Below are positions 26,546 through 39,791 of a stretch of 64,000 nucleotides of DNA, one piece after another. The number at the start of each line of letters is the position of its first letter. Position 1 is the stretch's first letter. Position numbers and translations under genes: made by a program. This DNA comes from Antedon mediterranea. Taxonomy: Eukaryota; Echinodermata; Crinoidea; Comatulida; Antedonidae. The stretch lies in the NCBI RefSeq assembly GCF_964355755.1, contig NC_092677.1, positions 19,004,101-19,068,100 of the forward strand. Reading direction: 5' to 3'. Below the pieces are notes generated by a model, which was not told where the DNA came from, searched no databases, and saw nothing but the letters and a program-made list of their open reading frames with translations.

Positions 26546-27066
26546 TTAAAGATGTATTGTCCCTTGAAACACGAAAATATGAAGGTCATAATATTAAAGT
26601 TATTCACTTTAAGTCGAAAATTTGAGCCAAAACAACAAGTTTACCTAATTAACAGGTAAATTAATTTGATTACATTTCGTTTGGAAAATCGTCAGGAGCG
26701 AAGGTAAACAAAGATTTCAAACCATGAGTATGCATTATGCATGATGCTAATTAGGATTGTTTACAACTCGTCACGGTTGAGAAAGTCTTTTCATACAGAT
26801 TGCGAGGAAGTTTTATGATTATGCATACAGAGTAGCCAAATGAGCGTGTTGCATTATGAGATATGATTTGATCGAAAACTTTGACTGGAAGTCAAAGTTA
26901 TTTTTTTAACCAAAAAACGTCTGTATTTTAGTTAAATGATTTTTTTTCGACAAATTTTTGGTTAAAGTTAATAACTATTATGATACTTCAAAATAACCCA
27001 CTTTTTTTCGAAATCTTTTTTTTTTTAATTTTTTTGGATTTAGTCAAAGGGACAATACATCTTTAA
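26546..27066. mobile_element. MITE with TAAAGATGTATTGTCCC inverted ends
   Basis: TTAAAGATGTATTGTCCCTT at the left is matched by its exact complement at the right. Internal arms also pair loosely (ACTTTGACTGGAAGT). TA duplication is likely (Tc1/mariner-like). Single ends of the same family occur at 40438 (+) and 53584 (-). Confidence 0.75.
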
Positions 27067-27829
27067 TAAACATGTAATATCATATTCAATTGAATGTTAC
27101 AATGTTGATATCCAAAATATATTACTAAAAACCGTAATTTTTTAAGTTCATACTGAGGGCAAAATTTATTTACTTTGTGGCTAAAAAGGATTATTTTCGA
27201 CGATTTTTTGGACCCTATATTTCGAAAAGTACAAGTCATATTTTCATAATTCTTTCTTTATTTTAATATTGATACAATATATCAACAGGCAATGTATGCT
27301 ATTAACTTTTAATGTTGCATCGCTAATATACTGTCGTTTAGTTTATGAATATATTTTTGTTCTGTACAGTAGGCCAGACTATATTTACACAAAATGTTTA
27401 CTACTGATTGTTAAACAAAAATAATCGATACAATAAAGCATTATATCTGAAGAAAGAACAATGATTAAAATTATTAGTGAAAAAGTCGAGCGGCGTTTTT
27501 GTAAGAAATATTTCTTGTTTAATTCAAAATCAGTTTACGTGAGACACAAGAGGGGTAGTTTCATTGTAATTTCAGTGCTATCTAAACTTTTAAGCTTCAA
27601 CCGCAGTTTGAACGATGTCCTTAATTTGGACGCAACGCGACGAAAGAATTAATTGAACAATCACGACATGATGGGTCATCCAAACTGTCGATTGTGATTG
27701 ATCAAATCACGTACGTTGCGTCTACGTCCCAATCGCGACCATTTAACGATTTAAAAATTCAACGCAACTCGTCGTACAGGAAAACAGGTTTTAACGATTT
27801 ATTAAGTTTTATTATTGTTTTTTAGGGTG
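27067..27829. other. Non-genic region
   Basis: A 63-codon ORF at 27461-27652 has no recognisable features. Otherwise AT-rich spacer. Confidence 0.5.
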
Positions 27830-28105
27830 GGTTACTATTAGAAGTGGGGATACTATGAGTAGTGGGTATACTATGAGTAGTGGGTTACTATTACTAATCT
27901 TAAATTAGACACCTGAAAATAGGTAGCAACTCATAGCAAAATAATAAAACAGTACGAATAAATAAATTTGGTTGAACTCTAACTCAAAACACTCAATCCT
28001 CCCCCACTCCTGAGATCAACATGCATTATCTCCTTATTTTCAAAATACGGCTGCATCATAGGTTTTTGTGACTCTAATAGTAACCCCCATGGGTTACTAT
28101 TAGAG
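27830..28105. repeat. GGGTTACTATTAGA inverted repeat element and palindrome
   Basis: GGGTTACTATTAGA at 27830 faces CTCTAATAGTAACCC at 28072, outlining a ~257-bp MITE-like unit. The latter also forms a perfect 16-bp-arm palindrome (28071-28106, loop CCAT) with the sequence after it, as if two copies abut end to end. Confidence 0.65.
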
Positions 28106-29184
28106 TGTGGGTTACTATGAGAAGATTAACGGTACAGATTTCAACGATTTTTAATATTTGTAGATGGATACATTCCTATCAGCAGACCTCCTCCTAACTT
28201 GACAAAATTAGATATCGGTAGGTTTTATGAAACTACAGAGGGCGGTATAATACATACATACAACAATAGAGGGCGCTATAACAAATCAATATTGGCATCA
28301 TTGTAAAGAGTTGGGTCAGGTCAGGGGTGCCAATTATTTCACTTAAACAATGCCTGTATGAATTGGTTACAGTATTTAACATCTAAATATCAACTGAAAT
28401 TTCGACATAGCAATAAAATAAATAATTAAAACAAAAATAGTATGTCGAAATTTCGACACACGTATGTCGATATTTATACATAATATTTTTTTTTTTTTTT
28501 TTTTTTTTGCTAAATATTATTTATGTGGCAGGATTAGGCTTTTTTTCAAAATATCTAGAAAATTGCATTTTTGTCGGGCGACACATGTTGGGGGACCGGG
28601 AGATGACTCGAAATATCGGGAGACATTAACAAGTTGGGAGGTCTGTACCTGCTAAAATAATTGATTTAATACACTCAGACATCATTTTTAGGTTAGTAAG
28701 GTAAGTATAATATAATGTAAAAAAAGTATTTTATCTATTTTCCGCGTAGGCGAATAACTGTAAACTTGTATACTAGTATTAAACTAATGTCTGTTGTATG
28801 CGGCTCTCACAACACACTCTAAACGCGATGATCGAGTATTCCGATCCTATATTCTCATTATTATTCATAAGTCCTTCCCACAATCCAACGCTCGTCGTGT
28901 GTGTAGTATTTGTCGCACCCATCTGCTATTTTGAGAGCACTGAGGTCTTCTTGCGATCAAAAGGAAAACAAGATAACTTATCAAATAAAACTGGACCAAG
29001 GGAATCACATTTTTAGTTACTGTTGTTCTTGGATCATTACTGGATGGTTATTCATCTCTAATTTACTGACTTTGGATTTATTTACTTGCCGAATTAGTTG
29101 CATTAGGGTGAAGTTTCATGAATGGTTCGTGGCTCCATTTCTGAGCCCATCGAGAGCTCTAGTTCACATCAACACATCACCATC
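28106..29184. other. 5' flank / 5' UTR region of the Gs-alpha gene
   Basis: It contains a perfect 16-bp palindrome TGTCGAAATTTCGACA (28442-28457) and a T-run at 28488-28508. The last few hundred bases before 29185 should include the promoter and 5' UTR, but no TATA box or initiator could be assigned. The frame is open upstream of the ATG to 29122, but only the MGC start is conserved. Confidence 0.5.
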
Positions 29185-29323
29185 ATGGGGTGTTTCGGGA
29201 ATGGTATGCCGCGAGAGGAAAAAGAGGCAGAAAAGAGGAGAAGAGATGCTAACAAACGTATTGAAAAACAACTACAAAAGGATAAACAAGTGTACAGGGC
29301 TACACATCGTCTATTATTACTTG
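29185..29323 (+). CDS. GNAS: Gs-alpha exon 1, lipidated N-terminus
   Basis: [20 protein letters not shown] begins the protein. Gly2/Cys3 is the family's palmitoylation site, and the charged helix following it is the beta-gamma contact. This ATG was chosen over the in-frame upstream GTG at 29122 by homology. Donor CTTG|GTTAGT, phase 1. Confidence 0.95.
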
Positions 29324-32300
29324 GTTAGTGACGCAACACCGGGCACTGCTAAATATTTCAAGTGCACGCCCAAGTTTATTCGTTTCTAAGCGAGATCTTG
29401 TCAATTGAATAGTAGTAGTAGGCCACCAACCTTCGTATGTCAATCGGCTAGAGAAGGGCCTAGCCTGGGCCTAGCTCTCTGTGATATTTTTTTTTTGGGT
29501 CGTAGACAAACATCTGGCTTCACCTTATAATTACTTTAATTAAAATGATTTAAAAACTTGTCGTTATGTCTGTTATATTTTTTGTTTTTTTTTATTTTTT
29601 ATATTTATTATATAGCCTATAGCCTATATCTCTTGGTATTCTTGTTGGGTCAGATGAATGAAACTAAAGGTCAACCTACCTAGAAATTCATCAAAATAAA
29701 ATGACTAAACTTCTTGGTCACTTTAATTCTATCTACGTAGCATTAGCCTAGGCCTAATGCATTACTAACTAGCCTAGCCTGCTAGGCCTAATTTAATTGT
29801 TTAGATTGAATATCAGGGTTTTTTATTCAAAATTATTTAATGTTCATTAGTTTTCAATTTTTAACGATAGTGATTGTGAATTGATTGTCTGGCTATATTG
29901 CACCGCATTGAATTATTCGCTTGTAAGAATTAACAATTACAAAGTTGTTTTTCTAATTTTTTAAGAATCTATTTTATGTAGAAAGAATGATTTTGCTATT
30001 TAGTTAAATATAAATTTCATTAATAAAAATACTATACACTATTAACTTATTTGATTTAATAATTCTGTATTTTAAATTGCCAGTATGTGTGCATGGGGGG
30101 GGGGGGGGGAGATGGGGGTTTAAGGCTGTATTGCAGTTTGCCTGAAGTACAATATCTTTATGATACATGCATGGCGTGCACAGTTTTTAAATTTTAGTTA
30201 TACTAGCTGAAATAAGACAACATAATTATTTTTAAAAGTCAACATTTTTGCGATTAGCCTTGTTTGATTTGTACTTGGTAATACATATACAGGTATAAAA
30301 TAATTGGTATGATTACCAAGTCATATCAAATAATTTGCAATGCAGACTCATATTTATTAATGATAGCTTTGTGTACAGGACAGTTCTATTATAAAATAAC
30401 TATGCAAATGTTCTTTCAAACCTTGTATAAAGTATAATATGATTATGAATATTTTGGCACAAGCCCATCTAATCTATAATGTGGTATTATTTAATTTAAC
30501 AATAACACAGTTCCTTGATTCCTATATATTGTATTCTGTACCCAATAGTTTGAGTCTAAATGTGTTCTTGTACCTGTATATAGAAATTCATGTTCTTATA
30601 TTCTGAGCAGTTGCTCCCATGAAGGAAACAATGATGTGAGCGATGTGCAGTATGCTACATCTAAATCAGCTGTATGTTCAAGAAAACGAATGACATATAT
30701 AATTTTAAGTTAGGCCTAACTTAAGTAAACTGAGGCTATCTACAGTAAATCATACTTCAATCAATGTAAAAAATGTAGGCCTCTGTGAATCATTTTCATC
30801 CAGGAATTGGATGGCGCCTGTATCAGCCTTGATAATTATACAAACCCTGCCTAGCTAACTGTAATACTTTGCTGTGTAGTAGTATGTACTGTAGTTAGGT
30901 CGTTAGTAATAGTAGTATGAAGATGTATTTTTAGCAGTAAGCGAAATAGAGAAATTCAGTTAGAGATAAAGATGCTACTATAGTCTGGTCACTAAATATT
31001 TAAAATACAATATTTAGATACTGTAATGTTTTTTCTCTTTGTGTAGGGGCTGGTGAATCTGGTAAAAGTACAATTGTGAAACAAATGAGGATATTGCACG
31101 TGAATGGTTTTAGTACAGAGTAAGTACAATTGTGTGTGTTTATTAAAACAGTTAAATCGCTGCATGAAAAATACCATATTATTCACGTATGCATGAAAAA
31201 TACAATATTTGTTTTAAATTATTTCCTCCAACTGTATCTCTTTTACTGTAAGTGTAAGTGATTACTTTTCGTCACTTGTTACTTAAAAGTAAGTGTTTAT
31301 GGCAAACATTATCTATTTGTTTGTTTTATAAAATAACTGAGTAGTTTTATTAATTTTATGTATCTTCGTCATTATCCATTGTAAAAACACATATTCCTTG
31401 CATACAGAAAGAATTTTGTAGAAAAAAAGTTTCTCTTCTCCCTTCCCTTTAGAATAACCCATTGAGCACAAAAAATAAATGAAAAGAATTTTCAAATGAA
31501 CCTGTTTTAGGATTTTTTAAGATTGATTTTTAAATCGCCATTTAAACAGATTTTAAAAGGTGGAATTACCACTGCATAGTGAAAGTGTTGAGTGTATACA
31601 GTACACATGGGTAGGAACCATTGCCAAATAATAGGATGACAAACAGATAAAATGAGCAACACTGTAGAATGTAACAGTAAAAGAAGATGTTATACTTTTT
31701 AAATGAAAAGTAACAATAGTTTTAAAATAATACTTTAAGCACTGATCTGTGCATACAAGTTATGGATCCTATGCTGTATCATGCTTTCTAAATCTAGGGA
31801 TCTATAGTAAAAGCATGAATGTTGAACCTTAAGGTGATAGTAGGTTTATATTTTTCTAAATATACTTTGTTTATGTTTTCGATTCATTGGTATTAAATTA
31901 CCTGATACCGTTATTTTTTTATACCTTAATCTTTAATATATTTACTTTTTTTACATGCAATAATTTACCATGATTTATGGATTGTACAGACAAAACCAAT
32001 ATTCATTGTATTGCGTATACATTGGAAAGTTTCAGAGCTTTTATTGATCAAGTTTTTGAGGTTCTATGCATTGATTAATAGACTAACTTTATAATTTGTT
32101 TAACAATAAATTAAATTGCAAAATTAAAACTTGCGAAATGGGTAAATTTATGTAATAGACATGTTTGTATTGTTTAGTAATAGTATTAATTAGATGTTTT
32201 AAAGAGGACAATGAACTCAAATCTTGAGTTGTTTGTTGGTTAATTGGAATAAAATTAAAGAAACTAAACACTTAGCTTTCCTGAATTGCAAAGATGGTTT

Positions 32301-35300
32301 ATTTAATAAAGGATTAAAGTGGGAGCTGCATTCCTGTCAGTATGTACGTTTCTATGCGGTGTTCTGATGCGTGTTATTGTTACCTTTACATGCTGCTAGT
32401 TTACAACATTAGCTAGCATGAAGACTTTTGGGAGAATCTGAGTGTTACTATGCAGTTGTTGTTATGATGCTTTCAATCAAGGCATACCGTGTGTTAATGT
32501 GTTTCTACAGTTTGTTGCTATGCTGGCTCTTTTACATGTTGTACAGTACATTACAGTATTATAGATCAAGGATTAATTGTAAATAATACAATTTTCAAAT
32601 TCAGTTTTGAAAAAAAATCTTTTGAAATGCTTGATATTGTTTGCAATAATAAATGAATAGTTTTTTTTTTATTTCCACTAAAAAGTAAATTTTGACATAC
32701 TGCAAAGTCTACTTTCCTTCACTCTCATTTTGATGCTTTCACTGAAGGCAATTGCCTTTACATTGTAACTACAGTAGCACAGGTATACAGTAGATTGCAA
32801 GAAAATATTGTAAGGGCTGTTTCATTCAGGAACCCAGCATGAGTGGTCTGTGGCTCATATATTTATTCAGCCAGTCCTACACACTTTTCAACACCAGGAT
32901 CCGAACCCCCCTTGTCCTCTCCTGTCTTCTTGAGACGCCATCTAACCACCTTGTCCTCTCCTGCCTTCTTGAGACGCCATCTAAAACCTACGCTACATTA
33001 TATTTAGTTTATTCTTGCTATAGTGTGCTATTTTTATTATTTTTATCATGATTTCCAGAGAAAGAAAATCAAAAGTTGAAGATATAAAGAAGAATATTCG
33101 AGATGCAATTTTGGTAAGTGAATATTATAATTATTTTACTAAATTTGGTATACAGTGTGTGAAAATTGTAAATAATAATTTTTTTATTTATGTTTTTTAT
33201 ACATTCTTGTAAAAATAACTTTATAATTTGTTTTAATTTTATTTAGAATTATTCTATATTTATTTTTAGATAATTAGAAAGACTAAAATGTTTACCCCTT
33301 TGTTGCAGTTCTCTTTGCATTTTAAACTGATATTTTTTTATGGTGGATTTACTAAACCAAGTGTTCAAACAACATACACATGATCATATGATAAATATAG
33401 CTAACTTTCTCATCAATAAATTAGATGAATTTGCTCAGAAATTGAGCAAAATGTAGTACTAGTAGTGAAAATATACTTTGCCAAAATGTTCACTACTACT
33501 ACTACTTACCCAGCTGAGAAAACGATAAGTACTATTACAGACTATTACCAATTGAAATTGCCAGCGTTATCATGTAAACAACCAAAATAGAAGTCGTCAC
33601 TACTCAAAACAATTTCATTTTGCCAAGTAATAAAATCAATAAATATTATTTGTTGCAGACTGTGACAGGAGCAATGAGTACGCTCACGCCACCTATACAG
33701 CTAGCCAACCCTAAAAACCAATTTCGATTGGATTACATTCAGGATGTTTCAAGTGCACCAGATTTTGACTACCCAGATGTAAGTAAAAGTTTGTGCACAA
33801 GAATAAGCATTCAAGGTTTGATAATGATGTACTGTATGATGTTCTGTGCTACAAATACCAGGACTTGCCATGCCTTTATTACCCAAACTACAACATCACG
33901 ATAAGTTATATTGACCTCACAGACCATGACTATGAATTCTAGAAAAGTCCACATAATCCAATCCAAAGAACAATAAAAGTATTGTCTCTAAGATATGCTA
34001 TTGCGGTTCAAATCATAGTATTAATATTTATCACAATATTTGTTTTAATTTTTAGCCTCCCAAGTGAAGGTTCATTTGTACTAGGATAACAATATTCCGG
34101 AACTGTACAATATTATTATTCATACATCTAAGATAGGCAGACCCAGTGCAAAAACTGTTGTGCTTTATAATATTTTTGTCCATATTATTATTAATTAAAT
34201 CATTAAATTGCCACTAAGAGAACTTACAACGTGATACTTGCTTGGCAAATCCTTTGCCCAATAAACCACTAATTGTCTTGTGATGTTTTCATTTGAAGCT
34301 AGCTAGCCGGGTGTAAAACAATTATTCCATGTACTGTAGTAAAAAATACCACCGCCTCAAACCTTGTGTTTGTTGCAGAGCAGAGACGTTCCTTGGTCGA
34401 GATAAAAATACATTGGTATAGTAATTAATTATAAGGGTGTTTACTATTTAAGAACATTAAACAGATGCCTCTATAGTATCACTGTTTTAGTCAAAATGCT
34501 TATTGACATGTCCACTCTTTTAAGAACATTAAACCTGTGCCTCAACTGTTTATTCAAAATAGTTAACCCCTAAATTGGCAATCGCATACTGTATTCTGTA
34601 ATCGCTTGACTGATTTGCTACACAGTGTGGCTATTTATTCGACAGGGTAGTTTTTGACTCAGGTCAAGCCAAAGAATACAATAGAGTAGGCAAATGATGG
34701 CATACCCTAAAGATTGTCTTTTTATTATTCACCAGCTTAGCATTGAACAAATCTAGATTGCTGTACTATAGCATTTTCAATCTTTGTATGGGAAAATGTC
34801 ATGTACAGCACGCGATATGAAATCAAACAGCAAGAATACACACACTTATGTGTTTTAAAATATTTCAATTTATACACTATAGATTTTGATATGAATGCTA
34901 ATATTAATAATAGTATTTTAAAAGCTTCCTGTGAAGAATTTATCTGTTCATTGAGATTTGTCAAAAGGAATGCATTGTAATACGTAGAATTGATAACAAA
35001 ACTATTCATTTTTAAATGAATTATAAAGAGGTTTTCATAGTTTAAAATATTTCTAGAGAATGATAAGGCTGACTAGGTTGATTTTATAACAAAGCTTTAT
35101 TACAAATATTACAAATTTGGTATCATATCATTTTCTTTTGCCACAAATGTTTTAAAGTTAAAAAAAATCTTTAACCAAATTAAAAAATGCTGAAATTATG
35201 AAAATAAAATTGTTTACATGATTGCTAATGCTATGCCTTTGAGATTTAAATATTATTTTAGATTTATATAGTTTTGTACATAAATTAAAATATTAAAATT

Positions 35301-38300
35301 AAATTAATACTAAGTGAAAAGCTGGGCCCTAACTAATCAGCTGGTGCCTCTTCCACATTCTGGTCTCTCTTACCATGAAGAAATTCCTCATTAATCATCT
35401 TAAATTCCGTAGATGTTCGAACCCAATCTGAGAGTCACTCAAACCTGAGGATTACCCGTTACGCCACAAAGTAGTACTGACTGAACATGCATGTTGGGAT
35501 TTATAGCGAGCCGCTAAAACTATTAGAATCGACTTAATTTTCACATTTTTAACCGTTTAAAAGACGAAAACAATTATCGCAATAGGTCCATATGGTACTT
35601 ATTTACATAATATTAAAATGTAGTGTGTGACCTTAAATTAGGTAAAAAACGTAGGTCTAGTGTCTTTAAGTAAATGTTATTAAACTTTTATACTTGCTTG
35701 GTGAATCTTTTGGTCATTAAATCATTTAAGTTGTAATGTGTCTTGAAGTTAATTATTCAAACTTTTCAGCAAAAAATCATTGCATTGTGCATGTGAAACA
35801 TGCTCTTTGGTAGATCCAGCTATTAAACATATATTGGTAGAGTCCATTAATAATAACTGGGAGTATTTAATATTTAAGAATTACTGTAAACATGTCCTTA
35901 AACCACTGTGTAGTCAAAACGTTTATTCAGTTGCAAGCCTAAATTGACAATTCGCATTTTGTAACCATGGTGCTGGTTTGAGGCCCTGTTTTGACACCGA
36001 GTGAAGGCAAAATGTATTCGCTATTTAATTTGGCAAAGAGGATATTTTTTGCAAATTGGTTCTCCTACCTACAGTAAAATGCAAGCGTAGCATGTAAATG
36101 CTTTTCTTTTTTGTGACCGATCTACAGTAATATACCCTTTGCCATGTAACTTTTTTAGAAGAGTTATTTTTAACATTGGCAAATGTTGATTAATTATTTC
36201 TATCTATCCAAACTTGTTTAAATTTTTCATGGTAGAAACAGGAAATTGTCTTAAAAACCTTATATAAAATTTAGATTTTAAATTAATCAACAAGTTTTAT
36301 TTTAATTTAAATTATATTATAGGTAAAACATAAGTTGTTTAGTTGTATTGTTTGCTTCTTTTTTCCCCGTCCCGCTACAAAATTTGGATTGCCAACTTTC
36401 ATGTGCATTAAGGCAAAGCCGTAAAAATGTACTGTAAACTATCAGTAGGAACTCTAGGAAATGTTAGAAAAAAAAACGAAACATTGAAACCAAAATTTAA
36501 AAAAAATTAATTTTTTACAGTGTTCAATTTGGATTCTTATTAATTTTCTTTACAAAGGTCAATCCTACTATAGCCCACCTATCCTTGCCCACCTATCCTA
36601 GCCCACCTATCCTAGCATCATCTCAGTCTAAACATTCTATAGCCAACATAACCAAGTCAAAAGGTCTGGTTTACAAATTACACTGTATACTAAACTTACA
36701 TATTTAACACTATTCATTGCAAACTAAAATAAAAGAATGTGTGAAAAAAGGGGATCAGTGATAATGTTATTAGCTTTTTTAGTGTGAATGTTGCCACCGA
36801 CATACAAAGCTGAATAATATTAAAAATACCATCAAGACAACCCTTATGATATAACGGCTATAAAACGATGTTCAGCCATATTATCTACTGTAGCCACTAT
36901 TATTACAAGCCACAGAATAACTGATTTAGGGTATGTTCAGACTCACGGAGTTACGGTGGAGTTATGTAAGCGGCGTACATATTTTTGTGCCTGAACCATG
37001 CCGCGGATTAGCGTTAAGAAGCTGTTGCTCCGCGCCAGTGGCGTTAATAACTCTAGCGGGAGGGTAGATTTCATAACGCTAATCCAGTGATGCATCAGTG
37101 ATTTTAACCTTAACCAATGAAAATACACGACCACGATTAGCAGACAGCAACTACATACCCGTACCCTATGATACGACAGTGAAATAGCTATGTCAAATGT
37201 ATTTTCAGGTTCAGATTTTAAAGAACAGTAAAGTTGGCGTCAGTAATATGATATTTTCATAAATTAAATCAATTAATCAGATAATTGTCCGTGTAACAAT
37301 TACGTTTTAAATTATTTTGCATTAAAATGCAATTCTACAAGTAGTAAGAACAAATCAGTATATTTGAAGGTAAACATTATATAAATAAAAATTAAAAAAA
37401 CAATGTAAACGATGTAAACTTTCATGCATTGTCATGAATGTATACACATATAGTTCTATCTGATTTGACCTGATCAGAGTGTTTTAAACGCAAGGCATTG
37501 GAATTTTGATCGTTGTGTCTGAACACTTTGGCTTTTAACGCCACGGATTACCGTACGCCTTGCGTAGATAACTCCACCGTAACTCTGTGAGTCTGAACAT
37601 ACCCTTAATTAGTCAATTCAATGTGCTAGCTATTCAGACCATTGGAAAGGTCACTATGCTACCACTTCATCTATTGACCTCTATCCTAACTAAATGAAAA
37701 TCTATTTTTAGAAACTTTATATAGTAGTCATGGAAACACAATCTACACATTATGCTCTGCCCATACTGTGGAGAGAGTAAAATGCTAATAAATGATGCTA
37801 TTAGCAGCTCACTGTGCATAATTTTCATTTATTCAAATAGTCATTTATTAACCAAAATTAAAACTTTCTTCATTCTTTTATATAATGTTGTTTAAGTGCT
37901 GTGTTATCCTCTGACATTTCATATAAAATATTTTAATTATTTGGCAATTGTGCAAATTAAGGCTTGGAAGCAAGCAAAACCCAGTTTTGGTAGTTTGAAA
38001 TCAATCCGGCTGTAGCCTGATTTTTACTCAAAATACAACATTATTATCCGGAGAGGGAGAGAGTAGATTAGTTTAGTTAAAATGAAATATTTGTACCATT
38101 AAGAGTAAGACTGTCTTGATTGTATTCTCCTATAAAGAACTTGAACATGGTTATTGTTCTAAGGGATCAGTTTTTTAGATGGACCACCCTCATAAAATAT
38201 ATTTGACATGAATAAAGGATAATGTAGCGGCAAAGTCAAGCTTTTGCCTTTTTCAGCCATTTTGATGATTTTTATGCATTATTACTTGAATGATTTAGAG

Positions 38301-38542
38301 AAAGTGTCATGGTACTTTGACCCTGGCCTCAGAGTGCTGTATGACAACATTGAAATTGTAAAGTTAATTAAAAGATGTTTTTCTATATTGGGACAGGTAC
38401 AGTATTTCAGTAGCTATTGAAATATACAATGATTTTTCTTCTAGGAATTCTGGGAACATACAATTGCATTGTGGGAAGATAAAGGTGTTCAGATGTGCTA
38501 TGACCGATCAAATGAGTATCAACTTATAGATAGCGCAAAGTA
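29185..38542 (+). CDS. GNAS: Stimulatory G-protein alpha subunit (Gs-alpha), 3'-partial, five exons
   Basis: A membrane-associated GTPase that couples receptors to adenylyl cyclase, partnered with G beta-gamma. Exons are 29185-29323, 31047-31119, 33059-33113, 33659-33778 and 38445-38542, all GT-AG with phases 1, 2, 0, 0 and 2. About 161 codons cover the N-terminal helix, P-loop GAGESGKS, linker 1 and the first part of the helical domain ([14 protein letters not shown]). [20 protein letters not shown] is diagnostic of Gs rather than Gi/Gq/G12. The Ras-like switch regions, guanine-specificity motif and C-terminus are not in the window. The split TA of the last codon needs a downstream exon beginning C or T. 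No counterpart of the mammalian 15-residue alternative exon 3 is seen. Confidence 0.96.
29324..31046 (+). other. Gs-alpha intron 1
   Basis: AT-rich intron of 1.7 kb with a G-run near 30096-30109 and GGCCTA-rich patches. No further exon or RNA gene recognised. Confidence 0.85.
31047..31119 (+). CDS. GNAS: Gs-alpha exon 2, P-loop
   Basis: [20 protein letters not shown] is the GTP-phosphate-binding loop and alpha-1 helix, identical in type to animal Gs. It follows acceptor TTTGTGTAG and ends ACAGA|GTAAGT in phase 2. Confidence 0.97.
31120..33058 (+). other. Gs-alpha intron 2
   Basis: 1.9-kb intron, AT-rich. Near its end (32910-32985) a 39-bp segment CCTTGTCCTCTCCTG... is repeated twice in tandem. 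Nothing else recognised. Confidence 0.85.
33059..33113 (+). CDS. GNAS: Gs-alpha exon 3, short linker exon
   Basis: Acceptor TTTCCAG. The first A completes Glu, then [19 protein letters not shown], equivalent to mammalian exon 4. The next AG two bases on would hit a stop, so the first acceptor is correct. Donor TTG|GTAAGT, phase 0. Confidence 0.93.
33659..33778 (+). CDS. GNAS: Gs-alpha exon 4, helical domain
   Basis: 40 codons starting [20 protein letters not shown], then [10 protein letters not shown] and PDFDYPD. Matches the alpha-A/alpha-B region of Gs. Acceptor TTGCAG, donor GAT|GTAAGT. Confidence 0.96.
36572..36613. repeat. 14-bp x3 tandem repeat
   Basis: Three copies of WGCCCACCTATCCT in the Gs-alpha intron. 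Confidence 0.9.
36929..37604. mobile_element. PIF/Harbinger-type MITE with TTA duplication
   Basis: GGGTATGTTCAGACTCAC and an imperfect ~40-bp inverted partner at the right, flanked by TTA at 36926-36928 and 37605-37607. The 3-bp TTA duplication and terminal G-rich TIR fit Harbinger MITEs. No transposase. Confidence 0.85.
38445..38542 (+). CDS. GNAS: Gs-alpha exon 5, helical domain
   Basis: [20 protein letters not shown] then [13 protein letters not shown], the strongly conserved alpha-D/alpha-E segment. Acceptor TTCTTCTAG, donor AAGTA|GTAAGT in phase 2. Last exon found in the window. Confidence 0.97.
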
Positions 38543-39516
38543 GTAAGTATTGCACATTTAGTCATATTTATGGTGTAAAATATGCTGGGTCAGATTACCA
38601 CCAATTCATTTGAGATTTTCAGTTCTGATTTTAAAATCAATTTAACAATAATCAAATTATTAATGATAAACAAATTTTATATTTTAAATTCATTTTGTAT
38701 ATAATTTGGGTTTTGTTATTACACAAATAAAGATGTACAGTAGTCTTTAATTGGAAGGAGTTCTCAATTGGAGGTTTTTTTCATCCAGGGTTCACATTTC
38801 ATTAAAAAAAAGCTGCTGTTGAATTATGTGTTTACCATAATTATTTATTACTCTTTGAAGTAAGTTATATTAATTTAACTATAATTTGATGAAAATAGTG
38901 TCAATGTCAAGATGATTACAAATGAATTTTGTTGGAAAATAACATGAATGTAAATCTATATCATCCCCAACTGAATTATTATCTATTACTACCAAAATAT
39001 TAGGAGCAGTAGGCATGCTCATCTACCTCAGAACTAGGAAATACTGTAGCCATGACAACCATGCAAACAAATAATGTGATAACTGACACTGCTCTTTTTT
39101 ATTTGTGATGAAATTGTATGATAAAAATAATTTTTAACGAAGCGAAAATAATACCTTATTCCAATACCCATTTATTGATTAGGTTAGAACATACAGTCAA
39201 TTTACCAACACAAACATTTCTGATATAACTGCATGCCAAAGTTGCATGCGCTAGAGAAAGGTACTGTACTGATGCTTGCTACAATTGTACCAGTTGGTAA
39301 TACTGTACATTACTTTTGATTGTTTATGCTATTTTACGAAGATAAGCAAATTGGACGTCGGAAGATATACGAGGTGTTAAAATAATTTATATAGTGTACG
39401 AATGAGATTTCAAACAGCAAAATGTTGTTACTAAGAAAGTAATAGGCCTCTCCTATGATAATTGAAACCCTACCACACGGAAATATTTAACAATACATTG
39501 TGGGTTTGCCTACATC

Positions 39517-39791
39517 GGGACTTCAATGGGAGGAGCGGGTAGGGACTTTAATGGGAGGAGCGGGTAGGGACTTCAATGGGAGGAGCGGGTAGGGACTTCA
39601 ATGGGAGGAGCGGGTAGGGAGTCCAATGGGAGGAGCGGGTAGGGACTCCAATGGGAGGAACGGGTAGGGACTCCAATGGGAGGAGCGGGTAGGGACTCCA
39701 ATGGGAGGAGCGGGTAGGGACTCCAATGGGAGGAGCGGGTAGGGACTTCAATGGGAGGAGCGGGTAGGGACTTCAATGGGAGGAGCGGGTA
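39517..39791. repeat. 25-bp minisatellite, 11 exact-length copies
   Basis: The unit is GGGACTTCAATGGGAGGAGC plus GGGTA, repeated 11 times (275 bases) without indels and with only C/T, C/G-type variants. G-rich on the + strand. Reverse-strand Pro/Ser-rich ORFs are artefacts of the repeat. Confidence 0.97.

Larger units (their letters stand above)
33779..38444 (+). other. Gs-alpha intron 4
   Basis: 4.7-kb intron. It contains a Harbinger-type MITE (36929-37604), a 14-bp x3 repeat, and two diverged similar stretches near 34226-34650 and 35688-36000. No extra exon recognised. Confidence 0.85.

Noticed and set aside
28910-29389. 159-codon ORF over the Gs-alpha first exon
   Set aside because: Different frame from the conserved MGC reading frame. 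A shadow.
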